From NCBI GenBank assembly GCA_017474925.1, contig JAFVGN010000056.1:1-51137 (forward strand): 51,137 nt of DNA. The letters are read 5' to 3'. This DNA comes from Prevotella sp. Lineage in GTDB: Bacteria > Bacteroidota > Bacteroidia > Bacteroidales > Bacteroidaceae. The translations under genes and the position numbers were made by a program. The first letter of the stretch is position 1. Each line of letters begins with the position of its first letter. Positions 16,976 to 24,350 of the stretch are shown here, in pieces. The notes beneath the pieces were generated by a model that worked only from the letters and a program-made list of their open reading frames with translations, searched no databases and was not told the origin of the DNA.

Positions 16976-17245
16976 ATGTATTTAGATTCCGCAAAGAAGA
17001 CTGAGATCTTCGGCCAGTATGGCAAGGACGCCAAGGACACTGGTTCTGTTGAGAGCCAGGTGGCTCTGTTCACCTATCGTATCGCTCACCTCACTGAGCA
17101 CCTGAAGAAGAACCACAAGGACTTTGGTACCGCCCGCGCCCTGACAAAGATGGTAGGTCGCCGTCGTAAGCTGCTGAAGTATCTCTACGACAAGGACATC
17201 AATCGCTATCGTGCACTTATCAAGTCTCTCGGCCTGCGTAAGTAA
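16976..17245 (+). CDS. rpsO: 30S ribosomal protein S15
   Basis: An 89-residue protein of exactly the usual length. It binds 16S rRNA in the platform of the small subunit. Recognisable stretches are GSVESQVALFTYRIAHLTEHL and KDFGTARALTKMVGRRRKLL, followed by YLYDKDINRYRALIKSLGLR. Codon use is strongly optimised, as expected for a ribosomal protein. The gene stands alone between a long leader and an intrinsic terminator. Confidence 0.98.
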   Translation: MYLDSAKKTEIFGQYGKDAKDTGSVESQVALFTYRIAHLTEHLKKNHKDFGTARALTKMVGRRRKLLKYLYDKDINRYRALIKSLGLRK

Positions 17246-17263
17246 AACAAGGTAGAAAGAAAA

Positions 17264-17303
17264 AAAGAGAGGTTGTTTCTGGCGAAGCAACCTCTCTTTG
17301 TCT
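17264..17303. terminator. Bidirectional terminator between rpsO and the GH28 gene
   Basis: A perfect 12-bp stem (AAAGAGAGGTTG / CAACCTCTCTTT) with a 12-nt loop. On the minus strand it is followed by a T-tract (the A-run at 17258-17266), so it ends the ftsX-to-GH28 transcript strongly as well as rpsO. Confidence 0.88.
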
Positions 17304-17317
17304 TGTATCATGTCACG

Positions 17318-18823
17318 TTATTGCAGCGTGATGTTCACATTCTCCTTCTTGACGTTCTCGGCATTGGTGAAGGTAGCATCTTTCTTGGCCTTGATGACGA
17401 TATTCTTCAGGTTAATTCCCTGAATCGGCATCTCAGGCAAACCGTTGAACTCCATGGCACGTCCGGCACCGTTGCAGACGATATCCTGGATGTCGATATT
17501 GCGGAAAATAGGAGTTTCCTCCGTCACAGGAGCCTTGGTGGTATTGTCAGGATTGTCACCGTCAGCCAGCATCTCGGCCACTGACTTGCCGCCATAGTAC
17601 ATGTTGAAGGTGATGGCATCAGTCTTGATGTCAGTCATGGAGATGTCGCGGATGAAGATGTTCTCCACGATACCGCCACGACCACGGGTCGACTTGAAGC
17701 GCAGACCCACGTCAGTACCCAGGAACTGGCAGCTCTTCACAAGGATGTTTCTCACGCCACCGCTCATTTCCGATCCTACCACAAAACCACCATGACCAGC
17801 AAATACCGTACATCCGTCAACGACGACATTCTCACAAGGGATGCCGCGACGACGACCGTCAGCGTCCTTTCCGCTCTTGATGCAGATGCCGTCATCGCCA
17901 GCATCAAACTTTGAGTTGACAATCAGTGCATTCTTGCATGACTCCAGATCGAGGGCATCGCCGTTCTGGGCATAGGCAGGGTTACGCGCGAGTACATTGT
18001 CTAATATGATATTCTCACACATCAGCGGATGGATGTTCCAAGCAGGCGAATTCTGGAAGATGACACCCTGAAGCAGCACGTTCTTGCAATTGACCAGGCT
18101 GATCATGACAGGACGCAGGAAACGCTTGTAGGCATTCCACTCTGCCTCCGACGTAGCCTTCACGACGTTCATATCAGCTTTCTTTTCTGCATCGGCATAG
18201 CCCTGCGAGGGAACCCAGTAGTCGCTGCGTACAGCCACGCCGCCTGGACGGGCAAGCACTTCCTTCCACTGAGCGTCAGTCATTTTCGACCTCTTGACAG
18301 GACGCCAGAACTGACCGTTTCCATCAATGACGCCACGTCCCGTGATGGCAATGTTCTCACAGCCATTGGCTGTCAGGGGCGACTGGCAACGACGGGTATC
18401 AAGTCCTTCGAACGAGGTCTTGATGATAGGATAAAGCGACTCATCGGGAGAGAACAGGATGACGGCACCAACCATAAGGTGAAGGTTGATATTCGACTTC
18501 AGCTCAATAGGTCCTGTAAACCACACACCAGCAGGGACGATGAGCTTTCCACCACCCTGACTGCTCAACGTATTGATGGCCTTGGCAAAAGCATCGGTAT
18601 TCAGGAAGATGCCATCACCAACGGCGCCAAAGTCCTTGAGGTTGACCTGGCGGTCAGGAAATTTTGGAGCAGCAACCTCTGGCATCTGGAAGGGCAGATC
18701 CTTGGTGTAGTGCTTGTAGGGGTTTTCACAATTAGCACATACCTTGCCTTTGTCGCAAGCATGCTTCTGGGCTGTGGCTGTCAGCGAGATGCCTAACAGC
18801 AGGAGAAAGATTAGTTTTTTCAT
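17318..18823 (-). CDS. Glycoside hydrolase family 28 (polygalacturonase-like)
   Basis: A 501-residue secreted enzyme with a Sec signal peptide (MKKLIFLLLLGISLTATAQ). The pectate-lyase-like beta-helix N-cap is VNLKDFGAVGDG (about 60-71). GH28 catalytic aspartates fit Asp289/Asp292 (NGDALD) and Asp310/Asp311 (AGDDG), with His344-Gly345 (GHGG) and Arg375/Lys377 (LRFKS). It should cleave galacturonan backbones in pectin, probably in the periplasm. It starts 13 bp after folK, so it may be the tail of the ftsX operon, an odd neighbour for housekeeping genes; no separate promoter is visible. Confidence 0.92.
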   Translation of the reverse strand: MKKLIFLLLLGISLTATAQKHACDKGKVCANCENPYKHYTKDLPFQMPEVAAPKFPDRQVNLKDFGAVGDGIFLNTDAFAKAINTLSSQGGGKLIVPAGVWFTGPIELKSNINLHLMVGAVILFSPDESLYPIIKTSFEGLDTRRCQSPLTANGCENIAITGRGVIDGNGQFWRPVKRSKMTDAQWKEVLARPGGVAVRSDYWVPSQGYADAEKKADMNVVKATSEAEWNAYKRFLRPVMISLVNCKNVLLQGVIFQNSPAWNIHPLMCENIILDNVLARNPAYAQNGDALDLESCKNALIVNSKFDAGDDGICIKSGKDADGRRRGIPCENVVVDGCTVFAGHGGFVVGSEMSGGVRNILVKSCQFLGTDVGLRFKSTRGRGGIVENIFIRDISMTDIKTDAITFNMYYGGKSVAEMLADGDNPDNTTKAPVTEETPIFRNIDIQDIVCNGAGRAMEFNGLPEMPIQGINLKNIVIKAKKDATFTNAENVKKENVNITLQ

Positions 18824-18836
18824 ATCATTTGTTTGT

Positions 18837-19307
18837 TTAAGGGTTAGTTTCTTGTATTTCTTTTAACGGTACCATCACGAAGTCGCGCTCGTGCATCAGC
18901 GGATGGGGAATCTTCAAGTCGGGCTCGTCAACGGTCATGTCGTCATAGAGCAGGATGTCGATGTCGATGGGCCTGTCGCTGTATGCCGGGAGCCGTGGTG
19001 TCAGCGGTGAGCGGCTGGAGGCGATAGTTTTCTTCTTCCTCCCCATGTCACGCTCTATCTCCTGAGTCAGCATCAGTACTTCACGCGGCGTTTTTCCTGT
19101 CTGGCAGAGGATGACGGCATTGAGGAACTTGTTCTCTGACTCGAAGCCCCAGGGAGCGGTTTCCATGAAGGACGACTGCCGTACGACCTCTCCTACTCTC
19201 TCGCCAACCAGCCTGATGGCTTTCTTCAGGTTTTGCTCCTTGTTGCCAAGATTGGTGCCCAAGCCCAGATAGACCTGATGCAACTCCCGTTTCTCACAAT
19301 CAGTCAT
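18837..19307 (-). CDS. folK: HPPK, dihydropterin pyrophosphokinase
   Basis: A 156-residue cytoplasmic enzyme of folate synthesis that transfers pyrophosphate from ATP to 6-hydroxymethyl-7,8-dihydropterin. Typical blocks: [16 protein letters not shown] at the start, [17 protein letters not shown], and the metal-binding [13 protein letters not shown] with [15 protein letters not shown] near the end. It overlaps queA by 8 bp and belongs to the conserved ftsX-DUF3098-uppP-truB-queA-folK run. Confidence 0.95.
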   Translation of the reverse strand: MTDCEKRELHQVYLGLGTNLGNKEQNLKKAIRLVGERVGEVVRQSSFMETAPWGFESENKFLNAVILCQTGKTPREVLMLTQEIERDMGRKKKTIASSRSPLTPRLPAYSDRPIDIDILLYDDMTVDEPDLKIPHPLMHERDFVMVPLKEIQETNP

Positions 19308-20442
19308 CCAGTATCAGCATGGCGTCTCCATAGCAACCAAACTTATAGCCATTCTCAATGGCTTTGTCGTAGGCTTCCATAATCAGGTCGTAACCTCCGA
19401 AGGCTGCCGTAGCCATCAACATGGTAGACTCAGAATGATAGAAATTGGCCACCATGCTGTCAGCCAGTCCGAACTCGTAGGGCGGGAAGATGAAGCGGTT
19501 GGTCCATCCCTCATACTCTTTCAGCATGCCGTCAGTACCTACGGCCGACTCTGTGGCACGCATCGTGCTGACACCTACCACGCAGATATGACGCCCCTTG
19601 ACCTTGGCTTCGTTGACCACGCGGCAGGCTTCCTCGTTGATCGCCATCTGCTCAGAGCTCATCTTGTGCTTCGTAAGGTCTTCCACCTCAATGGTATCGA
19701 AGGCTCCTAATCCGCAATGTACCGTGATAAAGGCGTAGTTGACCCCCTTGATTTCCAGACGCTTCATCAGTTCGCGGCTGAAATGCAGCCCTGATGCAGG
19801 AGCCGTCACAGCACCTTCGTTCTTGGCGAAGATTGTCTGGAAGTTCTCCATGTCTTCTGGCAAGATATCACGCTTGTTGATGATATAGCGGGGCAGCGGA
19901 GCAGAACCCAGGGCAAACAGCTCCTCCTTGAACTCGTCATGCGGACAATCGTAGAGGAAGCGCAGCGTACGCCCGCGACTGGTCGTGTTGTCTATGACTT
20001 CTGCCACCATCGGGCCGTCTTCCTCAAAGAAGAGCTTGTTGCCGATGCGGATCTTACGTGCTGGTTCAACCAGCACATCCCAAAGCCGCAACTCTTCGTT
20101 CAATTCGCGCAGCAGGAACACCTCGATCTTGGCATCTGTCTTCTCTTTCGTACCAAACAGACGGGCTGGGAACACCTTTGTGTCATTAAGCACCATGACG
20201 TCACCTTCGTCAAAGTAGTCAATGATGTTACGGAACTGCAGGTACTGGTCTGTATCTTGTCCGTCAGCATCCTTGGCAAACATGTCGATGGTCTTGCTCT
20301 TACGGTGTATGACCATGAGTCGGCACTCATCGCGACGGTACACCTTCTCTTCTGTTCCGTCATCGTCCTTAAAGACCTTGTGAGGCGGTTCCAACGCCAG
20401 ACATTCCTCTGGGAGTCTAAATCTGAATTGTGACAGTTTCAT
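19300..20442 (-). CDS. queA: tRNA preQ1(34) S-adenosylmethionine ribosyltransferase-isomerase
   Basis: A 380-residue enzyme that adds the epoxycyclopentanediol ring to preQ1 at the wobble base, the penultimate step of queuosine. Family segments: [44 protein letters not shown] and [19 protein letters not shown], with GDAMLILDD at the C-terminus. It has about 35 residues more than the shortest QueA proteins, with extra charged residues near 25-60. It lies in the conserved operon, 16 bp after truB and overlapping folK by 8 bp. Confidence 0.95.
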   Translation of the reverse strand: MKLSQFRFRLPEECLALEPPHKVFKDDDGTEEKVYRRDECRLMVIHRKSKTIDMFAKDADGQDTDQYLQFRNIIDYFDEGDVMVLNDTKVFPARLFGTKEKTDAKIEVFLLRELNEELRLWDVLVEPARKIRIGNKLFFEEDGPMVAEVIDNTTSRGRTLRFLYDCPHDEFKEELFALGSAPLPRYIINKRDILPEDMENFQTIFAKNEGAVTAPASGLHFSRELMKRLEIKGVNYAFITVHCGLGAFDTIEVEDLTKHKMSSEQMAINEEACRVVNEAKVKGRHICVVGVSTMRATESAVGTDGMLKEYEGWTNRFIFPPYEFGLADSMVANFYHSESTMLMATAAFGGYDLIMEAYDKAIENGYKFGCYGDAMLILDD

Positions 20443-20458
20443 TGCTTTATTTCGTTAT

Positions 20459-21178
20459 TTACCTTTTTATGCTTTTTTCGTCTTCAACATGCTGTGCGGA
20501 CAGCCACTCAGGGAAATCGTCGAGTGTGAGACAGTTCTCAATGCTGACATCTCCTACCCGCGTACGGCAAAGGGCTGTCAGATAGGCTCCGCTGTCCAGT
20601 GCCCGCCCGATGTCGCGTGCCAGACTGCGGATATAGGTTCCTTTGCCACAAACCACACGGATGCTCATCAGCATGGCCGAGGGGTCAAAGTCCAACAGTT
20701 CTATCTCGTCAATACGCACCGTCTTGGCTTTCAGCTCGACAGTCTCGCCCTTGCGCTTCAGCTTATAGGCACGGTCGCCGCCAATCTTGACTGCCGAATA
20801 GGAGGGCGGCACCTGCTGTATCTCGCCAACAAAGCCGGCAAGAACCTGCTCTATCGCCTCGCGAGTGATGTGATCCGTCGGATAGGTCATGTTCACCTCG
20901 TGTTCCATGTCGTAGCTGGGCGTCGTGGCTCCTAACTGCAAGGTGGCCGTATACTCTTTCGTGTCCAGTTGCAGGCGCTCTATCTCCTTGGTCTTCTTGC
21001 CCGTACATAGGATGAGCACGCCTGTGGCCAGCGGGTCGAGTGTGCCGGCATGCCCCATCTTCACCCGCCGCACGCCAATTCGTCGCGACACACGGGTACG
21101 GACATAAGCCAGGGCACCAAATGACGACATGCGATATGGCTTGTTGATATATATGAATTCGCCCTCCGTAAAGTTCAT
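20459..21178 (-). CDS. truB: tRNA pseudouridine(55) synthase
   Basis: A 239-residue enzyme that forms pseudouridine in the T-loop of tRNA. The catalytic aspartate is Asp48 in GHAGTLDPLATGVL. YINKPYRMSSF at the start and KGTYIRSLARDIG further on are typical TruB blocks. It starts directly after the uppP stop (TAA-ATG, no gap), so translation is probably coupled. It is one of two tRNA modification genes in this operon, with queA. Confidence 0.96.
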   Translation of the reverse strand: MNFTEGEFIYINKPYRMSSFGALAYVRTRVSRRIGVRRVKMGHAGTLDPLATGVLILCTGKKTKEIERLQLDTKEYTATLQLGATTPSYDMEHEVNMTYPTDHITREAIEQVLAGFVGEIQQVPPSYSAVKIGGDRAYKLKRKGETVELKAKTVRIDEIELLDFDPSAMLMSIRVVCGKGTYIRSLARDIGRALDSGAYLTALCRTRVGDVSIENCLTLDDFPEWLSAQHVEDEKSIKR

Positions 21179-22039
21179 TTAGTCGACCATTGCTAATGAG
21201 TGACCAGTAAGCAGCAACACCAGGATGATGCCACCCACGATGATACGATAGTAACCAAAGGCCTTGAAGCCGTATTTGGTCAGGAAGGCCACAAACCACT
21301 TCATGGCCAGCAGCGCCACGACGAAAGCCACCACACAGCCCAGGATGAGCATCGTGATGTTATGAGGCGTAGCCCAGGCAGCATCCTCCTTCAGCAGGTC
21401 GAGCAAGTCGAGCAGCGTAGCACCAGCCATCGTGGGCACGGCCAGGAAGAACGAGAACTCTGCCGCACGCTGGCGCGTCAGCCCCTGCGTCATGCCGCCC
21501 ACGATGGTTGCCATCGAGCGCGACACGCCAGGAATGACTGATATACACTGGTAGAGACCTATGTTGAAAGCACGCCTTTCGTTTACCCGATTGACATCGC
21601 TTCCTTTGTTAAACAACTTGTCGCAGAACAACATGAAGATACCGCCAACCACCAGCATAATGGCCACCACCAGCACGGAGTCGAGCAGCCAGTCGAGCAG
21701 TCCCGACTTCTTGGCCAGCAAGCCGATGACCACGGCAGGTATCACGCCCACGATGAGCAGCCAGTAGAAATAGAAACGATGCTTCAACTTCTGAAACAAG
21801 CTGCTTCCTGCGGGGGCAGGGGTATTGTTGAATATGAAGAAACGCTTCCAGTAGAGGCATACCACTGACAGGATGGCACCAAACTGGATGATAAACGTGA
21901 AGGCATGCACAAAGGGGTCACCCTGGGGGATTCCCAACAGGTTTTGGGTGATAATCATATGTCCCGTCGACGAGACAGGCAGGAACTCAGTCAGGCCCTC
22001 TACAATCGCAATGATAATAGTTTCTATCCAATCCATCAC
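21179..22039 (-). CDS. uppP: Undecaprenyl-diphosphatase
   Basis: A 286-residue integral membrane enzyme of the BacA/UppP type that recycles C55-PP to the lipid carrier used for peptidoglycan and surface glycans. The active-site blocks are EGLTEFLPVSSTGH (Glu14, Glu18, His27) and PGVSRSMAT (about 170-178). About eight hydrophobic helices are present. The ATG overlaps the DUF3098 stop by 4 bp and the stop abuts truB. No bacitracin-resistance specialisation is implied by the sequence. Confidence 0.96.
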   Translation of the reverse strand: MMDWIETIIIAIVEGLTEFLPVSSTGHMIITQNLLGIPQGDPFVHAFTFIIQFGAILSVVCLYWKRFFIFNNTPAPAGSSLFQKLKHRFYFYWLLIVGVIPAVVIGLLAKKSGLLDWLLDSVLVVAIMLVVGGIFMLFCDKLFNKGSDVNRVNERRAFNIGLYQCISVIPGVSRSMATIVGGMTQGLTRQRAAEFSFFLAVPTMAGATLLDLLDLLKEDAAWATPHNITMLILGCVVAFVVALLAMKWFVAFLTKYGFKAFGYYRIIVGGIILVLLLTGHSLAMVD

Positions 22040-22296
22040 TCTTCGCCTTTCACCTCTTCACCATTCACTTTTTCTCCCTTCGGACGACGCACCACAGCAT
22101 AAACCATTGCCACGAAGCCTGCCAGACATACCAGTGGCGCCACTTTGATGCGACGGGCACTGAAAATGTCAGGATTGTAAGCCGTATCCGTCGAGCCAGG
22201 ACCGCTCATCAGCAGAAAGCCAATCACTATCACCGCCATGCTGATGGCCAGAAGAACAAAGTTCACTTTATCAAATGCAAAATCTCTCTTATCCAT
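22036..22296 (-). CDS. DUF3098 small membrane protein
   Basis: An 86-residue protein with two membrane helices (VNFVLLAISMAVIVIGFLLM and VAPLVCLAGFVAMVYAVV) separated by GPGSTDTAYNPDIFSARRI, the conserved DUF3098 core. Function is unknown; it is always found beside ftsX and uppP in Bacteroidetes, suggesting a cell-envelope role. Its hydrophilic tail (KGEKVNGEEVKGEE) is encoded by a repetitive purine-rich stretch resembling intergenic low-complexity repeats and is probably not functional. Overlaps uppP by 4 bp. Confidence 0.88.
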   Translation of the reverse strand: MDKRDFAFDKVNFVLLAISMAVIVIGFLLMSGPGSTDTAYNPDIFSARRIKVAPLVCLAGFVAMVYAVVRRPKGEKVNGEEVKGEE

Positions 22297-22345
22297 TTGC
22301 TGTTATTATTGTTTCCGTTACTTTTTTACTATTTACGTTCAGCAC

Positions 22346-23224
22346 CTATATCTTATACAGTTCGCCTGCCTTCATCCGCAGGAACTTGTTCACGGCAAGC
22401 CACGCACACAGGGCGGTAATGATGATGCCGAACAGCAGCACGCTGGCAGCCGTGATGGCCAGCACCTCCCACGTCACGACATCCTCGATACCAGGCTGCG
22501 TCATATAGAGCCCGTAGACACCTGAACCCAGCACGCAGATGGCCAGTATGGCCGCTATGATGCCAATACCCACGGCCTGTTTCAAGAACGGCCTGCGGAT
22601 GAATCCCCACGAGGCACCCACCAGTTTCATGGTGTGAATGACGAACCGTCGGGCATAGACACTCAGCCTGACCGTGTTGCTGATAAGCGAGAACGACACA
22701 AACGTCAGCAGTACGGCCAACACCAGCAGAATGAGGCTCACACGGCTGATGTTCACATTCACGCGGTCCATCAGGTCCTCCATATAGGCCAGGTCGCTGA
22801 CACGCTTGTCGTTTCTGATTTCCTTCGCTATCCACACCAGCGAGTCATGGTTGGCATAGTCGGCTTTCAGCCGTATCTCCAAGGTCGCAGGAAACGGGTT
22901 GAAGCCCAAGAATTCAGTCGGGTCGCTGCCCAGCTCCTTCACCTGCTCGCGCTGAGCCTGCTCCTTGCTGATATAGTCAATATTGCGACTGTAAGGCCGA
23001 TGGTACAGGTCACGGCAGAACAGTTTCGCATCGTTTACCGACACGGAGTCCTTCAGCATCACAGTAACCTTCAGGTTCTCCTTCATGTGGACGGACAGGT
23101 TGTGAGCCGACAAGACGAAAAACACCACCAAACCCAACAGAATAAGCACCATCGTAGTACTTATGCACAAGGTCACGGCCTGCATACCACGACGGCTGCG
23201 GGTTCTTTTTTGCTTCTTACTCAT
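22346..23224 (-). CDS. ftsX: Cell division protein FtsX
   Basis: A 292-residue permease-like protein with four membrane helices: one near the N-terminus (TMVLILLGLVVFFVLSA), a periplasmic domain of about 130 residues, and three more from about 165 on (VSLILLVLAVLLTFVSFSLISN onwards). FtsX with the ATPase FtsE links septation to peptidoglycan hydrolase activation; ftsE is not adjacent here, as usual for this phylum. The basic N-terminus KKQKRTRSRRG is cytoplasmic. It is the first gene of the operon running to folK and probably the GH28 gene. Confidence 0.93.
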   Translation of the reverse strand: MSKKQKRTRSRRGMQAVTLCISTTMVLILLGLVVFFVLSAHNLSVHMKENLKVTVMLKDSVSVNDAKLFCRDLYHRPYSRNIDYISKEQAQREQVKELGSDPTEFLGFNPFPATLEIRLKADYANHDSLVWIAKEIRNDKRVSDLAYMEDLMDRVNVNISRVSLILLVLAVLLTFVSFSLISNTVRLSVYARRFVIHTMKLVGASWGFIRRPFLKQAVGIGIIAAILAICVLGSGVYGLYMTQPGIEDVVTWEVLAITAASVLLFGIIITALCAWLAVNKFLRMKAGELYKI

Positions 23225-23258
23225 AGTCTCATTTAGACGTAATACACCAAATTTCGTG

Positions 23259-23318
23259 CAAAATTACAAAATAATTATGAAATACAACTCAAGAATTAAG
23301 ATTTATTTTATAATTTTG
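23259..23318. promoter_or_regulatory. Divergent promoters of ftsX and the radical SAM gene
   Basis: TAATTTTG reads leftwards at 23259-23266 and rightwards at 23311-23318; both are followed by CACG. The right one is only 8 bp from the ATG at 23327, so the radical SAM mRNA would be almost leaderless. Confidence 0.65.
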
Positions 23319-23326
23319 CACGCATT

Positions 23327-24109
23327 ATGAGTACAGTAATTTATAATTCACCCATTTTCGGGCCTGTCCATAGCCGTCGGTTAGGAATTTCGCTGGGCAT
23401 CAACCTGCTTCCGGCAGACGGCAAGGTATGTAGTTTCGACTGCATCTACTGCGAGTGCGGATTCAACGAAGACCACCGCCCCACCCTGCCAATGCCGACA
23501 CGCCAACAGGTGGCCGAACGACTGGAACAGCAATTGCAGAAGATGGTGGCCGAGGGACAGCTGCCCGACGTGCTGACCTTTGCGGGGAACGGTGAGCCCA
23601 CCTGCCACCCCCACTTCGCTGAAATCATCGACGACACCATTAGGCTACGCAACCAGTATTGCCCTGAGTCCAAGGTCAGCGTGCTTTCCAACTCCACCAT
23701 GATACACCGTCCTGAGGTACACGACGCGCTGATGAAGGTGGACAACAACATCCTGAAGCTCGACACCGTGGATCCCACCTATATCAATAAGGTAGACCAC
23801 CCCAACGGCACCTACGACGTCAACCGCATCGTAGAGAGCATGAAAGCCTTCCACGGCCACATCATCATCCAGACCATGTTCATGCGTGGTGTCATCGAGG
23901 GCACCTCGGAGTCCGTCGACAACACAGGCGATGAGTATGTCGGCCCCTGGCTTGAGACCGTCAAGGCCATCGCCCCTCAGCAGGTCATGGTCTATACCAT
24001 CGACCGCGAGACGCCCACCAGAGGACTGCAGAAAGCCACCCACGAGCAGCTGGACGCCATCCGCGACCGTGTCATCGCAGCAGGCATCCCCTGCAGCGCC
24101 AGCTACTGA
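23327..24109 (+). CDS. Radical SAM protein (COG0731-like)
   Basis: A 260-residue radical SAM enzyme. The 4Fe-4S ligands are Cys35, Cys39 and Cys42 (CSFDCIYC); GNGEPTCHP (near 88) fits the SAM-binding GGEP-type loop. The N-terminus NSPIFGPVHSRRLGISLGINLLP is characteristic of a small family of stand-alone radical SAM proteins of unknown substrate. No extra Fe-S cluster motif or SPASM domain is seen. Monocistronic, followed by a large inverted repeat that can act as terminator. Confidence 0.9.
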   Translation: MSTVIYNSPIFGPVHSRRLGISLGINLLPADGKVCSFDCIYCECGFNEDHRPTLPMPTRQQVAERLEQQLQKMVAEGQLPDVLTFAGNGEPTCHPHFAEIIDDTIRLRNQYCPESKVSVLSNSTMIHRPEVHDALMKVDNNILKLDTVDPTYINKVDHPNGTYDVNRIVESMKAFHGHIIIQTMFMRGVIEGTSESVDNTGDEYVGPWLETVKAIAPQQVMVYTIDRETPTRGLQKATHEQLDAIRDRVIAAGIPCSASY

Positions 24110-24180
24110 CAGCAATAGAACACACATCATCTATCAAATCACGCGATTTTTTTAATAACTAAGTCGTATTCAGCAGACGA

Positions 24181-24225
24181 TGCGACAGATTTGGGAGGGT
24201 ATTTCCGAATCTGTCGCAGTTTTTG
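24181..24225 (+). terminator. Inverted repeat / terminator after the radical SAM gene
   Basis: An 11-bp perfect inverted repeat (TGCGACAGATT 24181-24191; AATCTGTCGCA 24208-24218) with a 16-nt loop and then GTTTTTG. A third CTGTCGCA follows at 24231-24238, and CCGACAG occurs at 24273-24279 before the next promoter. It may therefore also be an operator cluster. Confidence 0.55.
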
Positions 24226-24290
24226 TATGTCTGTCGCAAGCATTTGAGGCGAAAATCATGAGAAAGCTTTCATCCGACAGAAAAACGGCC

Positions 24291-24298
24291 TATCTTTG
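24291..24298 (+). promoter_or_regulatory. -7 element of the large lipoprotein gene
   Basis: TATCTTTG followed by CA, giving a leader of about 45 nt to the ATG at 24351. The -33 region reads CTTT rather than TTTG. Confidence 0.65.
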
Positions 24299-24350
24299 CA
24301 ACACCAAACCAACAAACATCATTCTCTAACAACTTTAAAAATTTACGACT

